A stretch of 64,000 nucleotides of DNA from Vicinamibacterales bacterium (GCA_035699745.1 DASSPH010000107.1:124001-188000), one strand, 5' to 3'. Positions 8,177-17,131 are shown, counted from the stretch's first letter. Program-made: numbers and translations. The notes: generated by a model from the sequence alone, not told the origin.

Positions 8177-9371
8177 GATGCGCCTCCGAGTGGTGCTTGC
8201 GTGAATACCTGCCGAGGCCGAATGCCCGCGCGGCGAGGAGCGCCGCCGGCGCCGCGACCACGGACAGCAGCGCGCCGAGCTTCAGTTCCGCGAGCATCGG
8301 GCCCACCGGCACCAGCCCGACGGAGAAGAACAGCGCGAACGTGAAGCCGCTGGACATCGCCAGCGCGATGACGATCATCGCCGGCCAGCCGAGGCGCCGC
8401 GGCAGATGGAAGCCGAGTGCGACGGCGACGGCGACGGCGGCGAGAATGCCGACAGGGCGGCCCACCAGCAACGCGGTCAACAGCGCCCAGGTCCCCGTAT
8501 CGTACCCGCGCAGCATCACGCCGGCGTTCACCAGCCCGAAGGTGAAGAGAATCAACTGGACGGCGACGTTCCACCGCTGCTCGAAATGATGCACGTCGTC
8601 GGTGTCGTGCGGATCGGCGAAGAACTCGAGCCGCCGCGGCGCATGCGGCAGCAGCGGCACGATCGGAATCAGCGCCAGCGCCGGATGGATGCGGTTCAGG
8701 TACAGGCCCCACCACGCGAGCGGTCCGCAGAGCGCCAGGTACGGCCAGAAGACGTGCACGCGGCGCCGGCGCAGCATCGCCGCCGCCGCGACGGCGGCCA
8801 GCACCAGCACGAGACCGGCGGGGTGCGTCTCGACCCCGCGAGGGCGCAGCGCCATCGCGACGACTCCCGCGGCGTCGCTGGCGAGCGCGATCAGCAGGAC
8901 GAACGGCAGCGCGGCGCTGCGGCGCCAGACGCTCTTGATCACGTAGTACGCGGCGGCGACGTCGACCGCTCCCGCGATCGGCCATCCCTGCCGCAGCACG
9001 AGCTGGTGGCTCATGCCGACGTAGATGACATAGGCGCCGTATGCCCCGGCGAGGCCGCCCCCGGCGGCGACCAGCGCCATGCCCCACCGCCGCCAGGTGT
9101 GCAGCGCGCCGCCCGGCATCATCGCGTCGTAGACTTCCTGCGCCATCAGCGCGAGGAACAGCGCCATCGCGATCTCGTTCACCGGAAAATCGAGCGCGCG
9201 CGCGAAGCGGAAATAGCTCTCCGGACTGACGTTCGCCCAGACCACGGCCAGCGCCGCGCCCAGGGGCAGGAGCAGGAACCGGTCGAAGACGAAACGGGCG
9301 ATGCGTTCGAGCGGCGCCAGGCGCAGCTCCGGCAGCGTCATCGCCTCCTGCGCTTCGGTGTGGTGTCTCAT
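8169..9371 (-). CDS. nhaA: Divergent NhaA-type Na+/H+ antiporter
   Basis: A 400-aa inner-membrane protein with about 11-12 hydrophobic helices, homologous to NhaA. The segment GAVDVAAAYYVI matches the E. coli ATDIAFALGV region and keeps its aspartate (Asp133). However, the ion-binding Asp163-Asp164 pair (AIIDDLGA) is replaced by ALASDAAG, losing the first aspartate. The Lys300 position reads LLVGRPVGI, an arginine. Ion coupling may therefore differ from E. coli NhaA, or the protein may do something else. The start at 9371 has GGAGA upstream; the reading frame extends further into the phosphoesterase gene and should not be used. It is the fifth gene of the operon. Confidence 0.82.
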   Translation of the reverse strand: MRHHTEAQEAMTLPELRLAPLERIARFVFDRFLLLPLGAALAVVWANVSPESYFRFARALDFPVNEIAMALFLALMAQEVYDAMMPGGALHTWRRWGMALVAAGGGLAGAYGAYVIYVGMSHQLVLRQGWPIAGAVDVAAAYYVIKSVWRRSAALPFVLLIALASDAAGVVAMALRPRGVETHPAGLVLVLAAVAAAAMLRRRRVHVFWPYLALCGPLAWWGLYLNRIHPALALIPIVPLLPHAPRRLEFFADPHDTDDVHHFEQRWNVAVQLILFTFGLVNAGVMLRGYDTGTWALLTALLVGRPVGILAAVAVAVALGFHLPRRLGWPAMIVIALAMSSGFTFALFFSVGLVPVGPMLAELKLGALLSVVAAPAALLAARAFGLGRYSRKHHSEAHHA

Positions 9372-9388
9372 GACGCACTCTCCGCTGT

Positions 9389-10255
9389 TCACGTCGTCGG
9401 GCGCAGGCGGATGATGCCCGCGTCCACGACCCGGCCCGTTCGCGAGATGGTCTGGAAGAACATCGTGGGTCCGGCGATCTCGACGAGCGTGAAGCTCTGA
9501 TCCTGATCGAAGGCCGCCGCGGTCATGGCGCTCGGCTCGACGTCGCCGCGCCGCAGCTGCCCGCTGGCGCCCTGGACGAAGTGGGTGATGCCCTTCTGCG
9601 GCACCACGCGTTCGTAGATGTGCTCGTGCCCGGCGAAGACGACCGACACCCCGTAGCGCACCAGGATCGGCTCGAGCACGACGCGCAGCTCCACGTTCGA
9701 GCCGTGCCGCCCGCCATCCGAATAGAGCGGATGGTGGAAGTAGCAGATCTTCCACTCCTCCGTCGCGTCCCTCAGCGTGTTCTCCAGCCAGCCGACCTGT
9801 GCCCGATCGAGGGCGTTCGTATCGAGCACCACGAACCGCACGTTGCCGCGCGCGTAGGTGTAGTACCGCGCGCCGTTCATGTTGAAGCCCTTGTAGGTGC
9901 GATTGTCCGGATCGTCGTGGTTGCCGAGCGCGGCGTAGAACGGGAGCCCGGCCTCGAGCAGCGGCGCGTACGGACGCTCGAACTTCTGCACGAAATCCGC
10001 GGCCTGCTGGCGCCCGTACATGTTGTCGCCGAGCATGACGACGAACTCGAACGGGAAGCGCGCCCGTGCGGCCGTCATCTGGGCGCCGACTTCGTACTGC
10101 GGCCGGTCGCCGGTGCCGTTGTCGCCGATGACGGCGAATCGCACGGATCCCGGGACGAGGGGAAAGCCCGTGTCCTGCGCGGCCGTCCAGGCATGCCCCG
10201 CGAGCAGGATCGCGAGCAGCGCGAGGCAGCGTCGAGCGTGCGGCTGGATGGTCAT
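9389..10255 (-). CDS. Exported metallophosphoesterase (calcineurin-like)
   Basis: A 288-aa phosphoesterase with a signal peptide (LLAILLAGHAWTAAQ). It contains the whole purple-acid-phosphatase-type metal centre: FAVIGDNGTGD, VMLGDNMYG, ALGNHDD, CYFHHPLYS and FAGHEHIYER. It should hydrolyse phosphate esters in the periplasm using two metal ions; the substrate is unknown. The ATG overlaps the stop of the PPDK-like gene as ATGA, so translation is coupled. Its place in an operon with PPDK-like and CHAD genes points to phosphate or polyphosphate handling. Confidence 0.88.
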   Translation of the reverse strand: MTIQPHARRCLALLAILLAGHAWTAAQDTGFPLVPGSVRFAVIGDNGTGDRPQYEVGAQMTAARARFPFEFVVMLGDNMYGRQQAADFVQKFERPYAPLLEAGLPFYAALGNHDDPDNRTYKGFNMNGARYYTYARGNVRFVVLDTNALDRAQVGWLENTLRDATEEWKICYFHHPLYSDGGRHGSNVELRVVLEPILVRYGVSVVFAGHEHIYERVVPQKGITHFVQGASGQLRRGDVEPSAMTAAAFDQDQSFTLVEIAGPTMFFQTISRTGRVVDAGIIRLRPTT

Positions 10256-11889
10256 GCCGGTCCCGTCCCTTCTGCTGTGGTCAGCGCTTCCGGAGGCGCC
10301 TGCCGGGTGCGCCAGCGCCGCACGAGCGCCAGATCCTCGACCGGCCGTTCCGTCACCACCGGCACGCGGCCGTCGTAGATCACGCCGCTCTCGCCGTCGA
10401 GCGTGATCTCGTCTCCTTCGCGGAGGCGGCGGCCGCCGAGCGACCCGCTGCGTCCTCCCTCGTCGCAGCGGAGCGACGCGCAGCCGACGAGACAGACCTT
10501 GCCCAGCTGCCGCGCCACGACGGCGGCGTGAGAGGTGCGTCCGCCGAAGGTCGTCAGCACGCCGGCGGCGGCGGCCAGCCCCGCAATGTCGTCGGTGGTC
10601 AGCTCCGATCGCAGCAGCACCGTCGGCCGTCCCCCGGGGTCGCGCGTCCGGGCGGCGTCGAAGACGACGGCGCCGGTCGCCACGCCGACGCTCGCCGGGA
10701 TGGCCTGCGCGATCGGGCGGTCGAGCGGACCCGGCGCGACGACTACCCGCCTGATCGCGTCGAGGTCGTACGGCGCCAGCCGCTCGACCGCTGTGGCTTC
10801 GTCGAGCACACCTTCGCGTACGAGGTCGGTGGCGATTCGCAGCGCCGCCCACGGGGTTCGCTTCCCGGGGCGCGTCTGCAGGTAGAACAGGCGCCCGTCG
10901 TCGACGGTGAACTCGAGATCCTGCATGTCGCGAAACTCGCGTTCGAGCAGCGAGCGCGCCGACTGCAGCTGCGCCCAGACCGCGGGCAGAAGCGCCGGCA
11001 GGCGCGCGCCGCCGGCGACGGGAAGGCGTCCGGCGACGACGTCCTCTCCCTGGCCGTTGGACGCGAAGTCGACGTACAGCCCGGGGTTGCCGGTCGCGGG
11101 ATCACGCGTGAACGCAACCCCTGATCCCGAGCGCGGACCGCTGTTGCCGAAGACCATGGCCTGAATGAGCACACCGGTGCCGGTCGCGTCGTCCAGGCCG
11201 TTCAAGCGCCGGTAGGCGCGCGCGGACGGCGAGGTCCACGACGCGAGCACCGCTGCGACCGCCTCGAGGACCTGCGTGACGCGATCCCGCGGAAGCGGCG
11301 CGCCGGTGAGTTCCTCGAACCGGGCGGCGGACGCGCGCGCCAGGCTGCGCATCGAGATCGGATCGAGATCCTGAAGCGTCTCGGCCCCCGCCGCGGCGAG
11401 ATGCTCGGCGGCGATTCGTTCGAACGGCGCCGCCGGACAGTGCCGCACGCGCTCGGCAAAGGAGCGGATGAACCGCCGGTAGGTGTCCCACGCCAGCCAC
11501 GGGCTGCCCGTCTGCCGGATGAGTGCGGCGACGGCATCCTCGTTCATGCCGGCGTCGAGCACGGTGCCCAGCATGCCGGGCATCGACTTGGGCGGGCTGG
11601 AGCGGATGGACACGACCAGCTGCGTGGGCGCGCCGAGCGCCGTCGACGCGGCGTGCTCCAGGCCGCGCAGCCACGGTGCAATGCGCCGGCGCAGACCGGC
11701 AGGCAGCGCGCTCCCGCGCATGAACGCACGCGCGAGATCGGTGGTCAGCGCCAGCGCGGGGGGCACGGGCAGCCCCAGCCGCTGCAAGCGGGCGAGGTTG
11801 GCTGCCTTGCCGCCGACGACGGCCGGGTCGAAGGCGGCTGGCGGCATCTGGCCGCCGATGAAGTACGCACGGCACGGGTCGCGGCTCAC
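10252..11889 (-). CDS. Pyruvate, phosphate dikinase-like protein lacking the pyruvate domain
   Basis: A 545-aa protein matching the first two parts of PPDK only. The nucleotide-binding part has SIRSSPPKSMPGMLGTVLD, IQAMVFGNSGPRSGSG with AFTRDPATG, and DMQDLEFTVDDGRLFYLQTR. The phosphohistidine part has TTFGGRTSHAAVVARQLGK with the catalytic His. It stops soon after EITLDGESGVIYDGRVP. The PEP/pyruvate-binding TIM barrel (about 330 residues) of normal 870-890 aa PPDK is missing, and no adjacent gene supplies it. The GTG at 11889 overlaps the upstream stop as GTGA and has GGAGG before it. It may pass phosphate from ATP to His and then to an unknown acceptor. Confidence 0.85.
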   Translation of the reverse strand: MSRDPCRAYFIGGQMPPAAFDPAVVGGKAANLARLQRLGLPVPPALALTTDLARAFMRGSALPAGLRRRIAPWLRGLEHAASTALGAPTQLVVSIRSSPPKSMPGMLGTVLDAGMNEDAVAALIRQTGSPWLAWDTYRRFIRSFAERVRHCPAAPFERIAAEHLAAAGAETLQDLDPISMRSLARASAARFEELTGAPLPRDRVTQVLEAVAAVLASWTSPSARAYRRLNGLDDATGTGVLIQAMVFGNSGPRSGSGVAFTRDPATGNPGLYVDFASNGQGEDVVAGRLPVAGGARLPALLPAVWAQLQSARSLLEREFRDMQDLEFTVDDGRLFYLQTRPGKRTPWAALRIATDLVREGVLDEATAVERLAPYDLDAIRRVVVAPGPLDRPIAQAIPASVGVATGAVVFDAARTRDPGGRPTVLLRSELTTDDIAGLAAAAGVLTTFGGRTSHAAVVARQLGKVCLVGCASLRCDEGGRSGSLGGRRLREGDEITLDGESGVIYDGRVPVVTERPVEDLALVRRWRTRQAPPEALTTAEGTGPA

Positions 11890-13823
11890 AGGTGGCCTCC
11901 TCCGAGTCCGAGGGCATGGTCGCGAATCGCCGTGGCGCATCGGGCCAGGCCGTCCGCGGCGTCCTCGAGGCAGCGCGCCGCGCCGGTCAACACGTGCAGA
12001 TCGCGGGATGAGGCACTTCCGTCGAGGAACACCGCGCGGGCGGACCGCTCCGCGGCATCGACGGCGTGCTCCAGCGCCGTGATCCGGTCGACCGCGATCA
12101 GCACTTCGTCGACCGCGGCGGGGCCGGCGGCCCGGAGCGCCTTCGCATGCTCGAGCGCGCGGACGTAGTCGCGCGCGCCGGTCCCGACGAGCTCGGCGAT
12201 CGATCGCAGCGAGGCGATTCCCGCCGGCGGCACGTCGGCGGACGCGAGCGTCAAGACGAAGGCGCACTCTTCCAGCGCGCCGGCGACGGGTTGGGCGCGG
12301 TCGAGCAGTTCCTGCAGGGCGGCGTCAGCGGCCGATCGCGCGAGCGTCCGGCTGAAGCCGGCGATCGCGGCATCGGCCCGCTCCTCCCACCGCGCGGCCA
12401 GCGCCGCGGTCTGTGCCGCCTTCCCGATCGCGAGACCCTGCTCGCTGCCGAGCGTCTGCTGCAGCCGCTCGATCAGCGCCGAGATCAGCATCGCGTGCTC
12501 GGCGACGACTTCGATCAGCTGCTCGGCCGGCGTCGCGAGATGACGCGCCAGCTCGACCTCCACTTGATCGGCGATCAATCGCACGGAGCGGCCCTGGTTC
12601 AGGGCGGTGGTGGCGATGCGCAGCACCGACTCGAGGAACGCCGTCGCGGCGTCCGCGCCGATCAGCTCGTCGAGCCGCAGGCCGTAGCGCGTGCGGTTCG
12701 GCGCGATGCGATCGAAGACGCTGCTGATCAACTGCGCGCCGCCGGCCTGAAGGAACGCGCGATGGCCGAACTGATTGTCGGCGGCCCATTTCAGCACGCG
12801 GACCGCCTCGCGGCGCGAGACGAACCGGCCCAGCTGCTTGCGCGCACGGTTCCAGTCGATCAGGAACACCAGGCGCGAGGCGACGAAGGTCAGGAACTGC
12901 TCCAGCTCCGCCTGTCCCGGTGCGGCGAAGTCGCCGACGATCGTTTCGAGCTCGTCGGTGCGCGACAGCGGACCCTCGCGCCACTCGACGCCGTACGGCG
13001 AGAGCGTCTCCTGCAGGAAGAGCAGACGCTTGCGGTGGACATCCGCATACGTCAGCCCGGCGGTCAGCCCGGCGACCCGGATGACGATCACGTGCCCGTC
13101 GGTCGTGCCCAGATCGTTCTGGATCGACAGCGCGTCGCGCGATCGCGCGGCGGTGGTGCCGAGGCCGGGATGATCGAACTTCAGCCCCGCGGTGGCGTTC
13201 AGCCCTTTCATGAACGCCGCGATGAGCGGACGATCCTGCGGGGCGACGCCGAGCACCCGCGCGCCGTCGATCGACTCGACGGCGACGCTGGCGAGCAGCG
13301 CGTTCAGCTCCTTGTGCACGTCCATGACCAGCCGATGGAAGGTCTCGTCGCCGACGCGGGTCAGCGCTTCGATCGCGCGAACGTCGACCTGGTCCTCCTG
13401 CCAGACCGGCGCTTCGGCGGCGCACGCCTCGAGACGGCGGACATACGAGTCCAGCCGCGTGTGCCCCGGGTATTCGGGAGGCGCGGCGCGCAGCGGTTCG
13501 AGCATGCGCCGCATATCGGCGAAGAGGGCCGCGCGAACGCGCTCGGCCCCGGGAAACACCAGCAGCGTGTCGGACAGGCTCTGACTGAGCGCGACGGCTT
13601 CGTCGAGCGCCGCGTCGGTGACGCCGGCGGCGGCGCGCGCTGCGCGCAGGTCGGGCACGGCCGCAAACGGCCGCCCGGCGTGCGCCGCGACCGCCTGCAG
13701 GAGCGTGAGGTAGTACTTGATCCGATCGTTGGCCGCCAGCCCGCCGCGGATCAGATCCGCCAGCTGCAGCGGCCCATCGGCAAGGGTGTCGTCGATCGAG
13801 TCGAGTCGTGGGGTCGGAGTCAC
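11886..13823 (-). CDS. Large helical protein linked to the PPDK-like gene
   Basis: A 645-aa cytosolic protein, almost entirely alpha-helical, without a recognised family over most of its length. The last 80 residues (DRITALEHAVDAAERSARA to LEDAADGLARCATAIRDHA) resemble PhoU/DUF47-type helical bundles, a weak match made by eye. The start is a GTG with GGAGG five bases upstream, one base after the stop of the preceding gene. Its stop overlaps the PPDK-like GTG. Tight coupling on both sides suggests a complex or shared pathway with the PPDK-like protein, possibly as acceptor or regulator. Confidence 0.7.
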   Translation of the reverse strand: MTPTPRLDSIDDTLADGPLQLADLIRGGLAANDRIKYYLTLLQAVAAHAGRPFAAVPDLRAARAAAGVTDAALDEAVALSQSLSDTLLVFPGAERVRAALFADMRRMLEPLRAAPPEYPGHTRLDSYVRRLEACAAEAPVWQEDQVDVRAIEALTRVGDETFHRLVMDVHKELNALLASVAVESIDGARVLGVAPQDRPLIAAFMKGLNATAGLKFDHPGLGTTAARSRDALSIQNDLGTTDGHVIVIRVAGLTAGLTYADVHRKRLLFLQETLSPYGVEWREGPLSRTDELETIVGDFAAPGQAELEQFLTFVASRLVFLIDWNRARKQLGRFVSRREAVRVLKWAADNQFGHRAFLQAGGAQLISSVFDRIAPNRTRYGLRLDELIGADAATAFLESVLRIATTALNQGRSVRLIADQVEVELARHLATPAEQLIEVVAEHAMLISALIERLQQTLGSEQGLAIGKAAQTAALAARWEERADAAIAGFSRTLARSAADAALQELLDRAQPVAGALEECAFVLTLASADVPPAGIASLRSIAELVGTGARDYVRALEHAKALRAAGPAAVDEVLIAVDRITALEHAVDAAERSARAVFLDGSASSRDLHVLTGAARCLEDAADGLARCATAIRDHALGLGGGHL

Positions 13824-13824
13824 G

Positions 13825-14361
13825 TCATCCTCCGGAGACGGCGACTGCGAGCGTGGCGGCGATGGCCAGCGGCAATCCCCACCCGACCAGGCAGACGGCA
13901 ATCGCGCGGCCCGTGCTGTTGAAGTCGAGCGCCTGCCTGACGGCGACGACGCTCGCGGCTATGGTCCACGCGAGCGCCAGGACCGCCGTGGCGATCGGCG
14001 CGGGGCTGAACAGGCCGAACACCTGGATGACTCCGGGTGCTGCCGCGAATCCCAGGGTGCGCAGCAGCTCGCCGGCGTCGGCGCGGGTGCCGTCCACCGG
14101 CAGCAGCCGCGACCCGACGTGGAACGTCACCACCGCGAACGTCGCCCACGTCGCGAGCGCCAGCACGCTCGCAAGCGCGGCGAACGACAACGTGGCCGCC
14201 ACGCCGCGCGCGCCGTTCAGGCCGATTCCCGCGGCGATGCTCGAGAGCAGGACGACACCCAGGGCCTGCTTGGTGGCGCTGCGGTCGGCTTCGACTTCTT
14301 CGTAGGTGGCGGCATCCAGCATGGCGGCGCCGGCGAGACGGCGCAGGAAGGTGACCAGCAT
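13825..14361 (-). CDS. Yip1-family-like membrane protein
   Basis: A 178-aa inner-membrane protein with about five hydrophobic helices after a short cytosolic N-terminus (MLVTFLRRLAGAAMLDAATYEEVEAD, first part only hydrophobic near the start). The pattern resembles bacterial Yip1-domain proteins. AGGAGA precedes the ATG at 14361. It is the first gene of the six-gene unit and lies 13 nt after the predicted sigma-54 start. It could anchor the helical and PPDK-like proteins to the membrane; that is a guess. Confidence 0.7.
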   Translation of the reverse strand: MLVTFLRRLAGAAMLDAATYEEVEADRSATKQALGVVLLSSIAAGIGLNGARGVAATLSFAALASVLALATWATFAVVTFHVGSRLLPVDGTRADAGELLRTLGFAAAPGVIQVFGLFSPAPIATAVLALAWTIAASVVAVRQALDFNSTGRAIAVCLVGWGLPLAIAATLAVAVSGG

Positions 14362-14384
14362 GTCAATCTCCTGCGTCAGCAATC

Positions 14385-14400
14385 AGCACGGAGCGTGCCC
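14385..14400 (-). promoter_or_regulatory. sigma-54 promoter of the six-gene PPDK/CHAD operon
   Basis: The minus strand reads GGGCACGCTCCGTGCT (GGCACG-N4-GTGCT). The predicted start near 14374 leaves a 13-nt leader carrying AGGAGA. The -24 element lies 71 bp from the midpoint of the site at 14453-14486. Confidence 0.8.
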
Positions 14401-14452
14401 GGTGCCGTCTTCGCCGCGTCCCCGGCGGATTCGGGCGGGCGCGGTATGGGTC

Positions 14453-14486
14453 GTCGATTTTTCCCCGGTGGTGGTGATTCTTCCGC
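14453..14486. promoter_or_regulatory. Paired palindrome, putative activator site (UAS 4)
   Basis: On the minus strand the two 14-mers are GCGGAAGAATCACC and GGGGAAAAATCGAC, centres exactly 20 bp apart. It lies between the end of the CheB gene and the promoter of the six-gene operon. Confidence 0.7.
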
Positions 14487-14505
14487 GGCGCGCCCAGGCG
14501 TCACG

Positions 14506-15132
14506 TCATGCGATTCCTCCGGAAACGGCGGGAACGGCCTCGCCGCGGACGAGGTGGGCGATTGCGGGGGCGATGGCGTCGATCGGAAGCACGTAGTCGA
14601 CGGCGCCGGATGCGATCGCGGAGCGCGGCATGCTCCAGTGCTCCGCGGTGGCCGGGTCCTGCGCGATCACCACGCCGCCGCAGGCCTTCACTTCCTGCAC
14701 GCCGTCCGTCGCATCGCTGCCGCCGCCGGTGAGGACCACGGCGATGAAGCGCCCCTCGAAGACCCTCGCCGCGGACGCGAACAGCGGATTGGCGGACGAG
14801 CGGACGAACTTGATCTTGGTGCCGTCCCGGTACTCGAAGGTCCGGTCGGGACTGACGATCAGGTGTCGGTCAGGACGCGCGAGATAGATCTGCCCGGTAC
14901 GAAGCGGTTCGCCTGCCGCGGCGAGACGTATCTGCCAGGGTGTGCCGCGGGTCAGCACGGCGCCCATGCCGTCCTGGCGGATGGGCGACCGGTGCTGCAG
15001 CAGCACGACCGCGGCAGGCAGATCGAGCGGCAGCGCCGCGAGGATCGTGCGGATCGCGCCGATGCCGCCGGCGGACGCGGCGATGCCGACGAGCCAGTCG
15101 GGGCGGCGCTCATCCGCCGGTATTCCGCTCAC
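14506..15132 (-). CDS. Stand-alone CheB-type methylesterase domain
   Basis: A 208-aa CheB catalytic domain without the receiver domain of chemotaxis CheB. The Ser-His-Asp triad is visible: VGIAASAGG (Ser near 17), VLLQHRSP and [11 protein letters not shown]. It should be a cytosolic glutamate methylesterase/amidase, but no chemotaxis genes are nearby. Such orphan domains occur in stress and signalling clusters. The GTG at 15132 overlaps the BON gene stop as GTGA. It is the second gene of the BON-CheB unit under a sigma-54 promoter. Confidence 0.85.
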   Translation of the reverse strand: MSGIPADERRPDWLVGIAASAGGIGAIRTILAALPLDLPAAVVLLQHRSPIRQDGMGAVLTRGTPWQIRLAAAGEPLRTGQIYLARPDRHLIVSPDRTFEYRDGTKIKFVRSSANPLFASAARVFEGRFIAVVLTGGGSDATDGVQEVKACGGVVIAQDPATAEHWSMPRSAIASGAVDYVLPIDAIAPAIAHLVRGEAVPAVSGGIA

Positions 15133-15791
15133 GGCACCACGTCGATGCGGTTGTCCACGCTCGAGACGCCGGGCGCCGACCACGCGGCATGCATCGCGTC
15201 GTAGCGTTCGCGCCACGAGCGGACGTTGCCGGTCAGGATCACCCGCCCGCCCTCGGCGGTGACGTGAATGCGGCGCGCCTCCAGGTCGGCATAGCGATGC
15301 AGCGCGTCGGCGATGCGCTTCTCGACGTCGCGGGGGGAGGTCCGCGGCTTGATCTCGATCTTGTTGGCGACGCCGCGCACGCCGCGCAGGTAGCGCACGG
15401 CGCGTTCCGCCGCCAGCTTCTGGAACATCCACTCGACCTCTCCGGTGAGCGTCAGGTGGCCGTTGCGCACCGTGACGCCGATGCCCAGCGGAACGTCGAC
15501 GCGCTTCTTCAGCGCGTCCAGCGCTTCGCGCGCCAGGTCCGGATCGATGTGGTCGTGCGCCAGCTTGACCTCGAGCTCGTTGGCGATCCCGCGCACGCCG
15601 TAGACGCGCCGCACCGCGCGCTCCGCCGCCAGCTTGGCGCTGTAGGTGTCGACGAACCCCGACAGCGTCACGACGCCGTCCTCGGCCGAGACGCCGACCA
15701 GCGATTCGTCGAACGAGGGCTCCCACGCGAGCTGGCGGATCACCGCTTCGCGCAGGATCTGATCCTTGGTGGAGATGGCTGTAATACGCAT
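15129..15791 (-). CDS. Triple BON-domain protein
   Basis: A 220-aa protein of three consecutive BON domains (about 5-75, 78-148 and 150-220). Each has the pattern of a short helix, a VTLSG/LTLTG/VILTG strand and a conserved glycine ([33 protein letters not shown]). It has no signal peptide, so unlike OsmY it appears cytosolic. BON domains are thought to bind membranes or hydrophobic ligands and are common in stress regulons. It lies 16 nt after the predicted sigma-54 start. Confidence 0.88.
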   Translation of the reverse strand: MRITAISTKDQILREAVIRQLAWEPSFDESLVGVSAEDGVVTLSGFVDTYSAKLAAERAVRRVYGVRGIANELEVKLAHDHIDPDLAREALDALKKRVDVPLGIGVTVRNGHLTLTGEVEWMFQKLAAERAVRYLRGVRGVANKIEIKPRTSPRDVEKRIADALHRYADLEARRIHVTAEGGRVILTGNVRSWRERYDAMHAAWSAPGVSSVDNRIDVVP

Positions 15792-15817
15792 GGCATTCCC
15801 CTTCGTCCGGCTCGCAC

Positions 15818-15833
15818 GGCAAGCCGCGTACCG
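15818..15833 (-). promoter_or_regulatory. sigma-54 promoter of BON-cheB
   Basis: The minus strand reads CGGTACGCGGCTTGCC, with GG and GC ten bases apart. The -24 element is 62 bp from the midpoint of the site at 15877-15910. The predicted start is near 15807. Confidence 0.75.
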
Positions 15834-15876
15834 GCGGCGCCGGCCGTGCGGGTCCGGGCGCGTCGCCGCAGCAGGC

Positions 15877-15910
15877 GCGGAAAGTTTCGCGCCGGTGCGG
15901 ATTGATCCGC
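15877..15910. promoter_or_regulatory. Paired palindrome, putative activator site (UAS 5)
   Basis: GCGGAAAGTTTCGC (15877-15890) and GCGGATTGATCCGC (15897-15910) have centres exactly 20 bp apart. The second is a palindrome apart from its central bases. It serves two divergent sigma-54 promoters and is one of the clearest copies. Confidence 0.8.
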
Positions 15911-15962
15911 GCGGCGCCGAGGCCCGCGCGGGCAGATCGCCGTCTTTCATGGGGGGCGTGTC

Positions 15963-15978
15963 CGGCACTCCGATTGCT
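15963..15978 (+). promoter_or_regulatory. sigma-54 promoter of the ADH-USP operon
   Basis: CGGCACTCCGATTGCT matches GGCAC-N5-TTGCT. The -24 element is 71 bp from the midpoint of the shared site. The predicted start is near 15989, before the ATG at 16010. Confidence 0.82.
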
Positions 15979-16009
15979 CTCTGTCGCATGAACTCGAACA
16001 AGGCCGGAC

Positions 16010-17131
16010 ATGGACACGATGAAAGCGGTGCTGTTTCGTGGCGTCAATGACATCCGCGTCGAGGAGGTCGCCCGGCCGCGGCCCCGCGCCGGAGAAGCGG
16101 TCATCCGCATCACCGCCACGACCATCTGCGGGACCGACGTCCACATCGTAAAAGGGGAGTACCCCGTCAGGCCCGGCCTCATTCTCGGACACGAGCCCGT
16201 CGGCGTGATCGCAGAGCTCGGCGAAGGACTCAGCGACGACTACACGGTCGGACAGCGGGTCATCGCCGGGGCGATTACGCCGTGCGGGCAGTGCTTCTAT
16301 TGTCTCAACGGCGCCCATTCGCAGTGTCGCGGCGCGCTCGGCGGCTGGCGTTTCGGCAACACCATCGATGGTGCGTGGGCCGAATACCTGCTGGTGCCGG
16401 ATGCGCGGGCCAATCTCGCGGTCGTGCCGGGGGAGCTCACCGACGACCAGGTGCTGATGCTCCCCGATATCGCCTCGACCGGCATCGCCGGCGCCGAGAG
16501 CGGTCAGGTACGGCTCGGCGACAGCGTCGCAGTGTTCGCGCAGGGGCCGATCGGCCTGTGCGCCACGCTCGGCGCCAGACTGCGGGGCGCCGGCCTCATC
16601 ATCGCCGTGGATCCGATCGCCGCGCGGCGCGACATGGCGCTCAAGTTCGGGGCCTCGGTCGTCATCGATCCCGGCTGCGTGGACGCCGTCGACGCGATTC
16701 GCGGACTGACGGACGGCCGCGGTGCGGACGTGGCGATCGAGGCCCTGGGGCGTCAGCAGACCTTCGAAGCGGCGCTGCGCTCCGTGCGCCCCGGCGGCAC
16801 GGTCTCGAGTCTGGGCGTCTACTCGGGCAAGCTGGTCGCCCCCTACGACGCCCTGCACGCAGGTTTGGGTGATCAGCGCATCGTCACGACGCTGTGTCCT
16901 GGCGGCAAGGAACGCATGCGGCGCCTCCTCCGGATGGTGCAGCATGAGCGCGTCGATCTGACGCCGCTGATCACCCATCACTTCTCCCTCGAGCAGCTCC
17001 CCGACGCCTACGAGCTGTTCAGCCGTCAGGCCGACGGCGTCATGAAAGTGGCGATCCACCCAACCGCGCCGGACGCGCCGCACACGCCGTCCCGCGCCGC
17101 GGCCGCCGTGGCAGCCGGAGAACGACGATGA
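16010..17131 (+). CDS. Zinc-dependent alcohol dehydrogenase, MDR family
   Basis: A 373-aa medium-chain dehydrogenase. Catalytic zinc ligands are in [10 protein letters not shown] and LGHEPVG; the structural zinc site is [15 protein letters not shown]. An NAD(P)-binding fold starts near residue 170 ([18 protein letters not shown]). The overall pattern is closest to secondary-alcohol (isopropanol-type) dehydrogenases, so it probably interconverts a small alcohol and a carbonyl compound in the cytosol. A second ATG lies three codons downstream. The stop overlaps the next start as ATGA. Under low-oxygen conditions such an enzyme could re-oxidise NADH; this is inferred from context. Confidence 0.9.
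   Translation: MDTMKAVLFRGVNDIRVEEVARPRPRAGEAVIRITATTICGTDVHIVKGEYPVRPGLILGHEPVGVIAELGEGLSDDYTVGQRVIAGAITPCGQCFYCLNGAHSQCRGALGGWRFGNTIDGAWAEYLLVPDARANLAVVPGELTDDQVLMLPDIASTGIAGAESGQVRLGDSVAVFAQGPIGLCATLGARLRGAGLIIAVDPIAARRDMALKFGASVVIDPGCVDAVDAIRGLTDGRGADVAIEALGRQQTFEAALRSVRPGGTVSSLGVYSGKLVAPYDALHAGLGDQRIVTTLCPGGKERMRRLLRMVQHERVDLTPLITHHFSLEQLPDAYELFSRQADGVMKVAIHPTAPDAPHTPSRAAAAVAAGERR

Noticed and set aside
9372-9755. N-terminal extension of the NhaA-like frame into the phosphoesterase gene
   Set aside because: The translation is Arg-rich with no homology, and GGAGA before 9371 marks the start.
11890-12267. N-terminal extension of the PPDK-like frame
   Set aside because: It overlaps the helical protein gene in another frame. 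The GTG at 11889 has a good ribosome site and gives a normal PPDK N-terminus.
12066-13922. Open frame of 618 codons antisense to the large helical protein gene
   Set aside because: Low-complexity Arg/Gly/Gln-rich translation, no ribosome site, and the opposite strand has coupled starts and stops on both sides.
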